Shown one piece after another: positions 55,795 to 64,000 of a stretch of 64,000 nucleotides of DNA (its first letter is position 1; each line of letters opens with the position of its first letter). The stretch covers positions 1,488,001 through 1,552,000 of the forward strand of contig NZ_CP098478.1 in NCBI RefSeq assembly GCF_023702675.1, given 5' to 3'. A program made the translations under genes and the position numbers. The stretch comes from Acinetobacter sp. C26M (GTDB taxonomy: Bacteria > Pseudomonadota > Gammaproteobacteria > Pseudomonadales > Moraxellaceae). The notes beneath the pieces were generated by a model. That model did not search any database, was not told the origin of the DNA, and saw only the letters and a program-made list of their open reading frames with translations.

Positions 55795-55828
55795 AAACAC
55801 ATATAACCACAGGTTGTATGTGTTTTTT
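55795..55828 (+). terminator. Intrinsic terminator after hutCD
   Basis: ACACATATAACC-aca-GGTTGTATGTGT, a long stem with one mismatch, running into TTTTTA. It separates hutCD from the hutU operon. Confidence 0.88.
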
Positions 55829-55889
55829 ATTACCGATCAAAAAATAAATCCATTTATTTCATTAGCTTGTAATTTTTTTTCATAAAAGG

Positions 55890-55910
55890 ATTGAAAAGCA
55901 TCTTTTCAAT
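55890..55910. promoter_or_regulatory. Inverted repeat in the hutU leader region
   Basis: ATTGAAAAG-cat-CTTTTCAAT, perfect 9-bp arms, 25 bp upstream of the hutU HutC site. It could be an operator for another factor; the function is unknown. Confidence 0.45.
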
Positions 55911-55934
55911 ATAAAAGTTTTGTGTAGTATATGG

Positions 55935-55946
55935 ATGTATATACAA
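55935..55946. promoter_or_regulatory. HutC operator upstream of hutU
   Basis: ATGTATATACAA, with the same TGTATATACA core as the hutC site, 69 nt before the hutU start codon. Confidence 0.78.
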
Positions 55947-56014
55947 GTTAATACATTGCTATACAGTGAAGCAGGTTAATTTGCTGATTCAAACTCAATG
56001 GAAGGAGTCCGATT

Positions 56015-57691
56015 GTGACAACAACGACAACAAAATTTCGTGATGTAGAAATTCGCGCACCACGTGGTACAAAGCTCAATGCAAAAAGCTGGTTAACAGA
56101 AGCGCCTTTACGCATGCTGATGAACAACCTTGACCCTGATGTTGCAGAGAATCCAAAAGAGCTTGTTGTTTACGGTGGTATCGGTCGTGCTGCACGTAAT
56201 TGGGAATGTTTTGACAAGATCGTTGAAACGCTTAAAAACTTAGAAACTGATGAAACCTTGTTGGTTCAATCTGGTAAGCCAGTGGGTGTATTTAAAACCC
56301 ATAAAGACGCACCGCGTGTTTTGATTGCCAACTCGAATCTTGTTCCACATTGGGGGACTTGGGAGCATTTCAATGAATTGGATGCCAAAGGTTTGGCAAT
56401 GTATGGTCAGATGACGGCGGGTTCTTGGATCTATATTGGTAGCCAAGGCATTGTACAAGGTACCTATGAAACGTTTGTAGAAGCAGGTCGTCAACACTAT
56501 AACGGTGATTTGACAGGTCGTTGGGTGCTGACTGCTGGTTTAGGTGGTATGGGCGGTGCGCAACCTTTGGCTGCAACATTGGCAGGCGCATGTTCACTCA
56601 ATATCGAATGCCAACAAAGCAGTATCGATTTCCGTTTACGTACCCGTTATGTCGATGAGCAAGCCATTGATTTAGATGATGCTTTGGCACGTATCGAAAA
56701 ATATACCAAAGAAGGTAAGGCGGTTTCGATTGCACTACATGGCAATGCAGCAGAAATTTTACCTGAATTGGTTCGTCGCGGTGTACATCCAGATATGGTC
56801 ACTGACCAAACCAGCGCACATGATCCATTGAATGGCTATTTGCCAATTGGCTGGACATGGGAAGAATACCGTCAGCGCGCTAAAACTGAGCCAGAAGTTG
56901 TGGTCAAAGCAGCTAAACAATCGATGGCACAACACGTTCAAGCGATGTTGGATTTCCAAAAAATGGGTGTTCCAACCTTTGACTATGGCAACAACATCCG
57001 TCAAATGGCACAAGATGAAGGCGTAGAGAATGCCTTTGATTTCCCTGGCTTCGTTCCTGCTTATATCCGTCCATTGTTCTGTCGTGGCGTTGGTCCATTC
57101 CGTTGGGCTGCACTTTCAGGTGATCCAGAAGATATCTATAAGACAGATGCCAAAGTAAAAGAACTCATTCCAGATGATGAACATTTACACCGTTGGTTAG
57201 ATATGGCGCGTGAACGTATCAGCTTCCAAGGTTTACCAGCGCGTATTTGTTGGGTTGGTTTAGGTTTACGTGCAAAACTCGGTTTGGCATTTAATGAAAT
57301 GGTTCGTAGTGGTGAACTTTCAGCACCAATCGTAATTGGTCGTGATCACCTAGATTCAGGTTCAGTGTCTAGTCCAAACCGTGAAACAGAATCAATGAAA
57401 GATGGTTCAGATGCCGTATCTGACTGGCCGTTATTAAATGCCTTGCTCAATACTGCAGGCGGTGCGACTTGGGTATCACTACATCATGGTGGTGGTGTAG
57501 GCATGGGCTTTTCACAACATTCGGGTGTGGTGATTGTATGTGATGGTACAGATGAAGCAGCAGCACGTATTGCACGTGTACTGACCAATGACCCTGCAAC
57601 AGGGGTGATGCGCCATGCCGATGCGGGTTATGACATCGCGATTGATTGTGCTAAAGAGCAAGGCTTGAACTTGCCGATGATCACACAATAA
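56015..57691 (+). CDS. hutU: Urocanate hydratase
   Basis: 558-residue urocanase, second step of histidine degradation, forming imidazolonepropionate. The NAD-binding segment [13 protein letters not shown] lies near residue 175; [21 protein letters not shown] and [11 protein letters not shown] are urocanase signatures. Starts with GTG after an AAGGAG RBS, with the HutC site just upstream. First gene of hutUHTIG. Confidence 0.97.
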   Translation: MTTTTTKFRDVEIRAPRGTKLNAKSWLTEAPLRMLMNNLDPDVAENPKELVVYGGIGRAARNWECFDKIVETLKNLETDETLLVQSGKPVGVFKTHKDAPRVLIANSNLVPHWGTWEHFNELDAKGLAMYGQMTAGSWIYIGSQGIVQGTYETFVEAGRQHYNGDLTGRWVLTAGLGGMGGAQPLAATLAGACSLNIECQQSSIDFRLRTRYVDEQAIDLDDALARIEKYTKEGKAVSIALHGNAAEILPELVRRGVHPDMVTDQTSAHDPLNGYLPIGWTWEEYRQRAKTEPEVVVKAAKQSMAQHVQAMLDFQKMGVPTFDYGNNIRQMAQDEGVENAFDFPGFVPAYIRPLFCRGVGPFRWAALSGDPEDIYKTDAKVKELIPDDEHLHRWLDMARERISFQGLPARICWVGLGLRAKLGLAFNEMVRSGELSAPIVIGRDHLDSGSVSSPNRETESMKDGSDAVSDWPLLNALLNTAGGATWVSLHHGGGVGMGFSQHSGVVIVCDGTDEAAARIARVLTNDPATGVMRHADAGYDIAIDCAKEQGLNLPMITQ

Positions 57692-57775
57692 ACAGACATG
57701 GACATTACGATGCTTTTTGCAATTGTGCATTGAGCATCGTAAGCGAACAATAGAGTGCAAAACAGGACGCCAATA

Positions 57776-59314
57776 ATGGAACTTCTAATTCAACCCGGCA
57801 AACTTAGCTTAGCAGATCTGCGCCACGCTTATTTAAATCCAATCAAAGTGAAACTCGATGACAGCGCTTCTGCTGGCATCAATGCGAGTGTTGCTTGTGT
57901 CGAACAAATCGTCAATGAAGGCCGTACTGCTTACGGTATCAATACGGGTTTTGGTTTACTTGCATCAACTAAAATTGCACCAGAAGACTTAGAGCAATTA
58001 CAGCGTTCTTTGGTGCTGTCACACGCTGCTGGCGTGGGTGAGCCGCTTGATGATGCGATGGTGCGTCTGATTATGTTGCTTAAAGCAAATAGTTTGGCAC
58101 GTGGCTTTTCAGGTATTCGTCGTAAAGTGATTGATGCCATTCTGGCGTTGATCAATGCAGAAGTTTATCCGCATATTCCATTAAAAGGTTCTGTTGGTGC
58201 TTCAGGTGACTTGGCACCACTGGCACATATGTCTTTGGTGTTATTGGGCGAAAGCAAAGCGCGTTATAAAGGTGAGTGGTTACCTGCGGTTGAAGCACTT
58301 AAAATCGCGGGTCTAGAGCCAATTTCTTTAGCTGCGAAAGAAGGTTTAGCACTTTTAAACGGGACACAAGTTTCTACAGCATACGCATTACGTGGTTTGT
58401 TTGAAGCAGAAGATTTATTTGCTGCTGCAACGGTGTGTGGTGGTTTAAGTGTTGAGGCAATGCTGGGTTCACGCGCACCATTCGATGCACGTATTCATGA
58501 AGTTCGCGGTCAACGTGGTCAAATTGATGTTGCTGCTGCATATCGTGATTTATTGACTGAATCGAGTGAAATTTCTCATTCACATGAGGACTGTAGCAAG
58601 GTTCAAGACCCATACTCACTTCGTTGCCAACCTCAGGTGATGGGTGCTTGCTTGACTCAAATTCGTCAAGCTGCAGAAGTTTTAGCAATTGAATCAAATG
58701 CGGTATCTGATAACCCATTGGTCTTTGCCGCAGAAGGTGATGTGATTTCAGGTGGTAACTTCCACGCTGAACCAGTGGCTATGGCTGCGGACAACATTGC
58801 ATTGGCGATTGCTGAAATTGGTTCACTGTCAGAACGCCGTATTTCGATGATGATGGACCGTCATATGTCACAGTTGCCACCATTCTTGGTTGCCAATGGT
58901 GGAGTCAATTCAGGCTTTATGATTGCTCAAGTAACAGCCGCTGCGTTAGCAAGTGACAATAAAGCACTTGCACATCCTGCCAGTGTTGATAGTTTACCGA
59001 CCTCTGCAAATCAGGAAGACCATGTTTCCATGGCGCCGAATGCGGGCAAACGTTTGTGGTATATGGCTGACAACGTTCGCGGCATTCTTGCAGTTGAGTG
59101 GTTAGGGGCATGTCAGGGTCTTGATTTCCGTGAAGGTTTGAAGAGTTCTCCAAAACTTGAGCGTGCGCGTAAAGTGCTGCGTGACCAAGTGCCTTATTAC
59201 AGTGAAGATCGTTTCTTTGCGCCAGATATTGAGCAAGCGAGTGAATTGCTTGCAAGTGGCTGCTTGAACGAATTACTCATTCCACAGCTATTACCGAGTT
59301 TGTCTGAAGTGTGA
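57776..59314 (+). CDS. hutH: Histidine ammonia-lyase
   Basis: 512-residue enzyme removing ammonia from histidine to give urocanate. The self-forming MIO cofactor tripeptide Ala-Ser-Gly is at 142-144 ([15 protein letters not shown]). NTGFG near residue 57 and the [16 protein letters not shown] segment ([16 protein letters not shown]) are present. ATG 57776 is chosen because AGGA lies 8 nt upstream; an in-frame GTG at 57755 would add seven residues. Confidence 0.97.
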   Translation: MELLIQPGKLSLADLRHAYLNPIKVKLDDSASAGINASVACVEQIVNEGRTAYGINTGFGLLASTKIAPEDLEQLQRSLVLSHAAGVGEPLDDAMVRLIMLLKANSLARGFSGIRRKVIDAILALINAEVYPHIPLKGSVGASGDLAPLAHMSLVLLGESKARYKGEWLPAVEALKIAGLEPISLAAKEGLALLNGTQVSTAYALRGLFEAEDLFAAATVCGGLSVEAMLGSRAPFDARIHEVRGQRGQIDVAAAYRDLLTESSEISHSHEDCSKVQDPYSLRCQPQVMGACLTQIRQAAEVLAIESNAVSDNPLVFAAEGDVISGGNFHAEPVAMAADNIALAIAEIGSLSERRISMMMDRHMSQLPPFLVANGGVNSGFMIAQVTAAALASDNKALAHPASVDSLPTSANQEDHVSMAPNAGKRLWYMADNVRGILAVEWLGACQGLDFREGLKSSPKLERARKVLRDQVPYYSEDRFFAPDIEQASELLASGCLNELLIPQLLPSLSEV

Positions 59315-59378
59315 TCAATAAATCGGTCACATGGAGTGGCCGAATCTAACTAAATTTCCTCAAGGATTGGAGATTATA

Positions 59379-60791
59379 ATGTCACAACACTCCACATTAC
59401 AGCGGGGGTTAAACACCCGCCACATTCGTTTTTTGGCATTGGGTTCAGCCATTGGGACAGGACTCTTTTACGGTTCTGCAACAGCCATCAAAATGGCAGG
59501 TCCATCCGTTTTAATCGCATATATCGTTGCAGGGATTGCAATTTATATCGTGATGCGCGCATTGGGTGAGATGGCTGTACATAACCCAGTATCGGGTTCA
59601 TTCAGTCACTATGCCTCACAGTATATTGGACCACTTGCAGGCTTTACCACAGGCTGGACCTACGTTTTTGAAATGATCATTGTTGCTTTGGCAGATGTTA
59701 CCGCCTTCGGGATCTATATGGGCTTCTGGTACCCCGATGTGCCACGCTGGATCTGGATTCTGTCACTGATCATGTTCCTTGGGGCAATTAACCTGATTCA
59801 TGTCAAAGTCTTTGGCGAACTTGAATTCTGGCTTTCAATTGTCAAAGTGACTGCGATCGTTGCGATGATTGTCGGTGGTTTAGGCCTAATGTTCTATGGT
59901 TTTCATGCGGATCATAGTGGTTTTACTACAGGCATTCAAAACTTATGGATTCACGATGGCTTTATGCCAAATGGTATTGCTGGTTTAGTTGCCTGTTTAT
60001 CTGTAGTGGTATTTGCCTTTGGTGGAATTGAGATCATTGGGATCACTGCAGGTGAATCAAAAGACCCAAAAACCTCGATTCCTAAGGCGATTAATGCAGT
60101 ACCAGTACGTATCCTGCTGTTCTATGTAATGACGATTTTTGTATTGATGTCGATTTTCCCATGGAATCAAATTGGTAGCCAAGGCAGCCCATTTGTACAG
60201 ATCTTTGAAAATCTTGGGATTGGATCAGCGGCAACCGTTCTCAATATCGTGGTGATTACCGCGGCGATCTCTGCGATCAATAGTGATGTGTTTGGTGCAG
60301 GACGTATGTTGTATGGTATGTCGAGTCGTGGACAAGCACCGCAAGTGTTCCAAAAAATCTCCAAAAATGGTGTGCCTTGGATGACGGTTGTGGTAATGGC
60401 AGGGGTGTTATTGATTGGCGTATTGCTGAACTATCTGATTCCTGAAAATGTATTCATCATCATTGCTTCAATTGCGACCTTTGCCACAGTTTGGGTGTGG
60501 CTGATGATTTTACTGTCTCAAGTTGCGATGCGTCGTAAGTTATCTAAAGCAGAAATCAAAGCCTTGGATTTCCCAGTCATTGGCTGGCCATATGCACCTG
60601 CATTTGCAATTGCATTCATGCTGTTTATCTTGGCAATGATGGGGTATTTCCCAGACTCACGACCTGCGATTTATGTTGGTGCAACCTGGTTAGTTCTACT
60701 TTGGATTGCTTATACCATTTGGGTAAAACCTAAGCAAGACACGGTAAAAGAGAACTCAAGCTTGCAACAAAATATCGAAATGGAAAGCTAA
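59379..60791 (+). CDS. hutT: Histidine permease, APC superfamily
   Basis: 470-residue amino acid/proton symporter with twelve helices. The family opening [23 protein letters not shown] is at about 11-33; [12 protein letters not shown] and [12 protein letters not shown] follow. An open frame begins at 59331, but ATG 59379 has GGAG 6 nt upstream and matches the conserved N-terminus. Its place between hutH and hutI supports histidine as substrate. Confidence 0.92.
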   Translation: MSQHSTLQRGLNTRHIRFLALGSAIGTGLFYGSATAIKMAGPSVLIAYIVAGIAIYIVMRALGEMAVHNPVSGSFSHYASQYIGPLAGFTTGWTYVFEMIIVALADVTAFGIYMGFWYPDVPRWIWILSLIMFLGAINLIHVKVFGELEFWLSIVKVTAIVAMIVGGLGLMFYGFHADHSGFTTGIQNLWIHDGFMPNGIAGLVACLSVVVFAFGGIEIIGITAGESKDPKTSIPKAINAVPVRILLFYVMTIFVLMSIFPWNQIGSQGSPFVQIFENLGIGSAATVLNIVVITAAISAINSDVFGAGRMLYGMSSRGQAPQVFQKISKNGVPWMTVVVMAGVLLIGVLLNYLIPENVFIIIASIATFATVWVWLMILLSQVAMRRKLSKAEIKALDFPVIGWPYAPAFAIAFMLFILAMMGYFPDSRPAIYVGATWLVLLWIAYTIWVKPKQDTVKENSSLQQNIEMES

Positions 60792-60801
60792 TGATCAAAC
60801 T

Positions 60802-60825
60802 GCTCAGGTGTCATCCCACCTGAGC
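60802..60825 (+). other. Stem-loop between hutT and hutI
   Basis: GCTCAGGTG-tcatcc-CACCTGAGC, perfect 9-bp stem without a T tract, 10 nt after the hutT stop. Probably an mRNA-stability or processing hairpin. Confidence 0.6.
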
Positions 60826-60842
60826 GGTGAGAGGAACTATGA

Positions 60843-62048
60843 ATGAAAAAGCTCTGGAAAAACTGTCATATCGCCACCATGCAAAATGGGCAATATTCCA
60901 GTATTGAACATGCTGCAATGGTCACTGTAGGGCAGCATATCCACTGGATTGGGACATTTGAAGATCTTCCTGCCGATGCTTATTCGGAAACCATCGATTT
61001 GAATGGCGCATGGGTCACACCGGGTTTAATTGATTGTCATACCCATAGTGTGTTTGGTGGCAACCGTAGTGTTGAGTTTGAAAAGCGTTTACAAGGTGTC
61101 AGCTATGCTGAAATCGCAGCCAGTGGTGGCGGGATTGCCAGTACGGTTCGTGCCACGCGTGAAGCCAGTGAACAAGAGTTGCTCGCATCAGCATTGAAAC
61201 GAGTTCGCTGCCTGCTTAAAGATGGTGTCACCACCATTGAGATTAAGTCAGGTTACGGTCTGGACTATGCCAATGAGCGGAAAATGCTGCGTGTGATTCG
61301 TCAGATTGCAGATACTTTGCCGATGACGGTTCGCAGTACCTGCTTAGCAGCACATGCTTTGCCTCCAGAATATCAAGATCAAAGTGATGCTTATATCGAG
61401 CATATCTGCAATGACATGCTGCCAAAACTGCACCAAGAAGGTTTGGTTGATGCAGTCGATGCCTTTTGTGAGTATTTGGCATTTTCGCCAGCTCAAGTCG
61501 AACGTCTATTTAAAACAGCACAGTCTTTAAATCTTCCGATCAAGTTACATGCTGAGCAGCTATCTGCATTGGGTGGGTCGAGTTTGGCGGCACGTTATCA
61601 GGCCTTATCGGCAGATCATTTGGAATTTATGACTGAGGATGATGTCAAGGCGATGGCAGCTGCTGGGACGGTGGCAGTGCTATTACCAGGTGCATTCTAC
61701 TTTCTGAGAGAAACCAAATATCCGCCTTTAGACAGTTTGCACCAACATGGGGTACGCATTGCGCTATCCAGTGACTTAAATCCAGGCACATCACCAGCCT
61801 TATCTTTACGTTTAATGATGAATATGGGCAGTACCTTATTCCGTCTGACGCCTGAACAGACTTTGGCGGGTGTAACGACGCATGCGGCACATGCACTGGG
61901 TCTGCAAGAGACACATGGCACTTTAGAGACAGGTAAAGTTGCAGACTTTATTGCGTGGGATATTGAGCATCCATCCGAGATTGTTTACTGGTTGGGTGGT
62001 GATTTAGCAAAGCGGATTATTCAGCATGGCAATGAAATCTCAATCTAA
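60843..62048 (+). CDS. hutI: Imidazolonepropionase
   Basis: 401-residue amidohydrolase opening imidazolonepropionate to formiminoglutamate. Metal motif [10 protein letters not shown] near residue 62, [11 protein letters not shown] near residue 132, [11 protein letters not shown] near residue 235 and the Asp of SSDLNPGT near residue 310. RBS GAGAGG; an out-of-frame ATG lies just upstream. Confidence 0.96.
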   Translation: MKKLWKNCHIATMQNGQYSSIEHAAMVTVGQHIHWIGTFEDLPADAYSETIDLNGAWVTPGLIDCHTHSVFGGNRSVEFEKRLQGVSYAEIAASGGGIASTVRATREASEQELLASALKRVRCLLKDGVTTIEIKSGYGLDYANERKMLRVIRQIADTLPMTVRSTCLAAHALPPEYQDQSDAYIEHICNDMLPKLHQEGLVDAVDAFCEYLAFSPAQVERLFKTAQSLNLPIKLHAEQLSALGGSSLAARYQALSADHLEFMTEDDVKAMAAAGTVAVLLPGAFYFLRETKYPPLDSLHQHGVRIALSSDLNPGTSPALSLRLMMNMGSTLFRLTPEQTLAGVTTHAAHALGLQETHGTLETGKVADFIAWDIEHPSEIVYWLGGDLAKRIIQHGNEISI

Positions 62049-62082
62049 CAGCGAAGCTCATTTTTAAAGGACGCTAGACATA

Positions 62083-63003
62083 ATGAATCATTCATTTACA
62101 TGGCAAGGACGTAAAGATGGTGAGGGTGCTGAACACTTAAGGATTCACCAAGTCATTAATACCACGCCAAGAGCTGATTATGCCCTCATTGGTTTTAGCT
62201 CAGATGAGGGTGTTAAGCGCAATAAAGGGCGGTTGGGTGCAGCCGATGCACCTGACAGCATTCGTGCGCAATTGGCCAATTTACCTGTGCATCAACCAGT
62301 CACCATTGCAGATATTGGCACAGTGGTATGTGATGGCTCAAAACTGGAACAAGCACAGGCTGAATTGGCTGAACAGGTTGAAAGAAGCCTCAAACAGGGC
62401 ATGAAGCCGATTGTGTTAGGCGGTGGCCATGAAGTGGCTTTTGGCAGCTTCTCAGGTCTGTTTCAATATCTGCAAAATCATGAGCCGAATAAAAAGATCG
62501 GCATTATCAATTTCGATGCACATTTCGACCTACGTGAAGCTGAACAGGTGACTTCTGGCACACCTTTTTTAAATGCAGCAAAACTGTCTGAACAGCATCA
62601 ACAAGAGTTTCATTATTTGTGCATTGGCGTAGCGAAACATTCAAATACTAAGGTTTTATTTGAAACCGCAGATCGGCTGAATTGTACTTACATTTACGAT
62701 TATGAGTTGCAGCAACAAAATGTTGAAACTTTAATCGAAAAACTGACAGCTTTTATCGGAAAAGTTGACTATTTGTATATTACAGTTGATCTTGATGTAT
62801 TTAGTGCTAGCATTGCGCCAGGTGTAAGCGCACCTGCGGTTAAAGGGATTGATTTATCCGTCTTTGACCCATTACTAGAGGCCATTAAGGAAACCGGAAA
62901 GATTAAAGTTTTTGATGTGGCGGAATGTAATCCACGGTTTGATTTGGATAGTAGAACTGCCAAATTAGCCGCTTATATAATTTTTAACTACATATTTGAT
63001 TGA
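62083..63003 (+). CDS. hutG: Formimidoylglutamase
   Basis: 306-residue arginase-fold enzyme that hydrolyses N-formimidoyl-glutamate to glutamate and formamide. Mn ligands are in GGGHEVAFGS near residue 115, NFDAHFDLR near residue 143 and TVDLDVFSASIAPGVSAPA near residue 227. This is the one-step HutG route; no hutF deiminase is present. Confidence 0.95.
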   Translation: MNHSFTWQGRKDGEGAEHLRIHQVINTTPRADYALIGFSSDEGVKRNKGRLGAADAPDSIRAQLANLPVHQPVTIADIGTVVCDGSKLEQAQAELAEQVERSLKQGMKPIVLGGGHEVAFGSFSGLFQYLQNHEPNKKIGIINFDAHFDLREAEQVTSGTPFLNAAKLSEQHQQEFHYLCIGVAKHSNTKVLFETADRLNCTYIYDYELQQQNVETLIEKLTAFIGKVDYLYITVDLDVFSASIAPGVSAPAVKGIDLSVFDPLLEAIKETGKIKVFDVAECNPRFDLDSRTAKLAAYIIFNYIFD

Positions 63004-63035
63004 TGGATCATGTGAATTCATCAAAAGGTTAAAAC

Positions 63036-64000
63036 ATGTCTAATTTATCTTATGTCTCTCAAAATGACGGTCCATGGGCAACTTATCTTGAACAGATCGA
63101 GCGTGTTGCTCCATATCTAGATGGTTTAGAAGACTATGTGGACACATTGAAGCGCCCAAAACGTGCTTTGATTGTCGACGTGCCAATTGTTATGGACGAT
63201 GGCACAATTCGTCATTTTGAAGGTTATCGTGTACAACACAACTTGTCACGTGGTCCGGGTAAAGGCGGTATTCGCTATCACCCAGATGTAGATTTAAATG
63301 AAGTAATGGCACTTTCAGCATGGATGACAATTAAAACTGCGGTGGTAAATTTACCATTTGGCGGTGCAAAAGGTGGCATCCGTGTTGACCCGCGTCAACT
63401 TTCACCACGTGAATTAGAGCGTTTAACACGTCGTTATACCAGTGAAATCAGCCATATCATTGGCCCACAAAAAGATATTCCTGCACCAGACGTGGGTACC
63501 AATCCAAACGTCATGGGTTGGATCATGGATACTTATTCATCTGGTCAAGGCCATACAGTGACTGGTGTTGTAACAGGTAAGCCTGTACATCTTGGTGGCT
63601 CTCTTGGTCGTATCAAAGCGACGGGTCGTGGTGTATTTATCACAGGTCAACAAGTTGCTGAAAAAATCAAATTACCTTTAGAAGGCGCGAAAATCGCGGT
63701 TCAAGGTTTTGGTAACGTCGGTAGCGAAGCTGCATATTTGTTTGCAGACTCGAAATCGATTATCGTGACGATTCAAGATCACACAGGTACGATTTTCAAT
63801 CCTGAAGGTATCGATCTTGCTGCATTAAAAACACACATGGAAACTCACCAAGGTGTGGGTGGCTTTGCTGGTGCACAAGTGATCAGTGATGAAGAGTTCT
63901 GGAATGTAGAGATGGACATTTTGATCCCTGCTGCATTGGAAAGCCAAATCACAGTTGAACGTGCTCAAAAATTAACTGCGAAGTTAGTGCTTGAAGGCGC
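63036..64000 (+). CDS. Glutamate dehydrogenase (3' end outside window)
   Basis: The first 321 residues of a Glu/Leu/Phe/Val dehydrogenase. Reads [19 protein letters not shown] at the start. The glutamate-binding Lys lies in [14 protein letters not shown] near residue 110, the catalytic Asp in [13 protein letters not shown] near residue 153, and the Rossmann motif in [13 protein letters not shown] near residue 225. Open to the right edge. It is 32 nt after hutG and converts the glutamate from histidine to 2-oxoglutarate and ammonia. Cofactor preference cannot be told from this part. Confidence 0.93.
   Translation, partial: MSNLSYVSQNDGPWATYLEQIERVAPYLDGLEDYVDTLKRPKRALIVDVPIVMDDGTIRHFEGYRVQHNLSRGPGKGGIRYHPDVDLNEVMALSAWMTIKTAVVNLPFGGAKGGIRVDPRQLSPRELERLTRRYTSEISHIIGPQKDIPAPDVGTNPNVMGWIMDTYSSGQGHTVTGVVTGKPVHLGGSLGRIKATGRGVFITGQQVAEKIKLPLEGAKIAVQGFGNVGSEAAYLFADSKSIIVTIQDHTGTIFNPEGIDLAALKTHMETHQGVGGFAGAQVISDEEFWNVEMDILIPAALESQITVERAQKLTAKLVLEG

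Overview
The window is chromosomal DNA of an Acinetobacter (Gammaproteobacteria, Moraxellaceae). The evidence is the gene order pcaU-pcaIJFBDKCHG-quiBCXA, which I recall as the signature protocatechuate/quinate supercluster of A. baylyi, a carnitine monooxygenase with the residue pattern of A. baumannii CntA, and a trimeric autotransporter paired with a TpgA-type lipoprotein-like partner. Almost everything is catabolic: carnitine, aspartate, aromatic/hydroaromatic acids, purines and histidine.

Layout. 1-6.2 kb: carnitine operon (BCCT transporter cut by the left edge, esterase, cntA, aldehyde dehydrogenase, cntB). 6.2-9.6 kb, minus strand: aspT-aspD, an aspartate:alanine exchange and decarboxylation pair. 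9.6-19.5 kb: a 530-bp AT-rich spacer, a 2787-residue trimeric autotransporter with kilobase-scale internal repeats, and tpgA. 19.5-35.2 kb: divergent pcaU and the pca-qui operon, which turns quinate into protocatechuate in the periplasm and then into succinyl-CoA and acetyl-CoA in the cytoplasm. 35.2-54.3 kb: purine catabolism. HpxO, UraH, UraD, PuuE, Alc and AllA together form a complete path from urate to glyoxylate and urea. A urate-type permease, a porin, an ABC uptake system, an 8-oxoguanine/guanine-type deaminase and two orphan oxygenases (one 2OG-Fe, one Rieske) surround them. Two unknown small genes and a DHFR-fold gene interrupt this region at 49-51 kb. 54.4-64 kb: hutC-hutD and hutUHTIG, followed by a glutamate dehydrogenase cut by the right edge, so histidine goes to glutamate and then to 2-oxoglutarate.

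The most interesting material is regulatory and lies in the purine region. Sequences matching sigma-54 (-24/-12) promoters precede uraD, alc, hpxO and the ABC/deaminase operon. Three of these four carry a FadR-type GntR operator (TGGT-N3-ACCA) beside the promoter. The fourth has its predicted start at the first base of a short two-stem RNA that resembles the NMT1 (xanthine-I) riboswitch, followed by a hairpin that buries the ribosome binding site and an upstream segment able to open it. A second novelty candidate is an intergenic structured element present twice (pcaJ-pcaF and gntR-hpxO). Its stem sequences differ completely, but pairing, a bulged A after exactly 9 bp, the loop and the flanks are conserved.

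All assignments come from reading the sequence and from recalled family features; no search or folding program was run.
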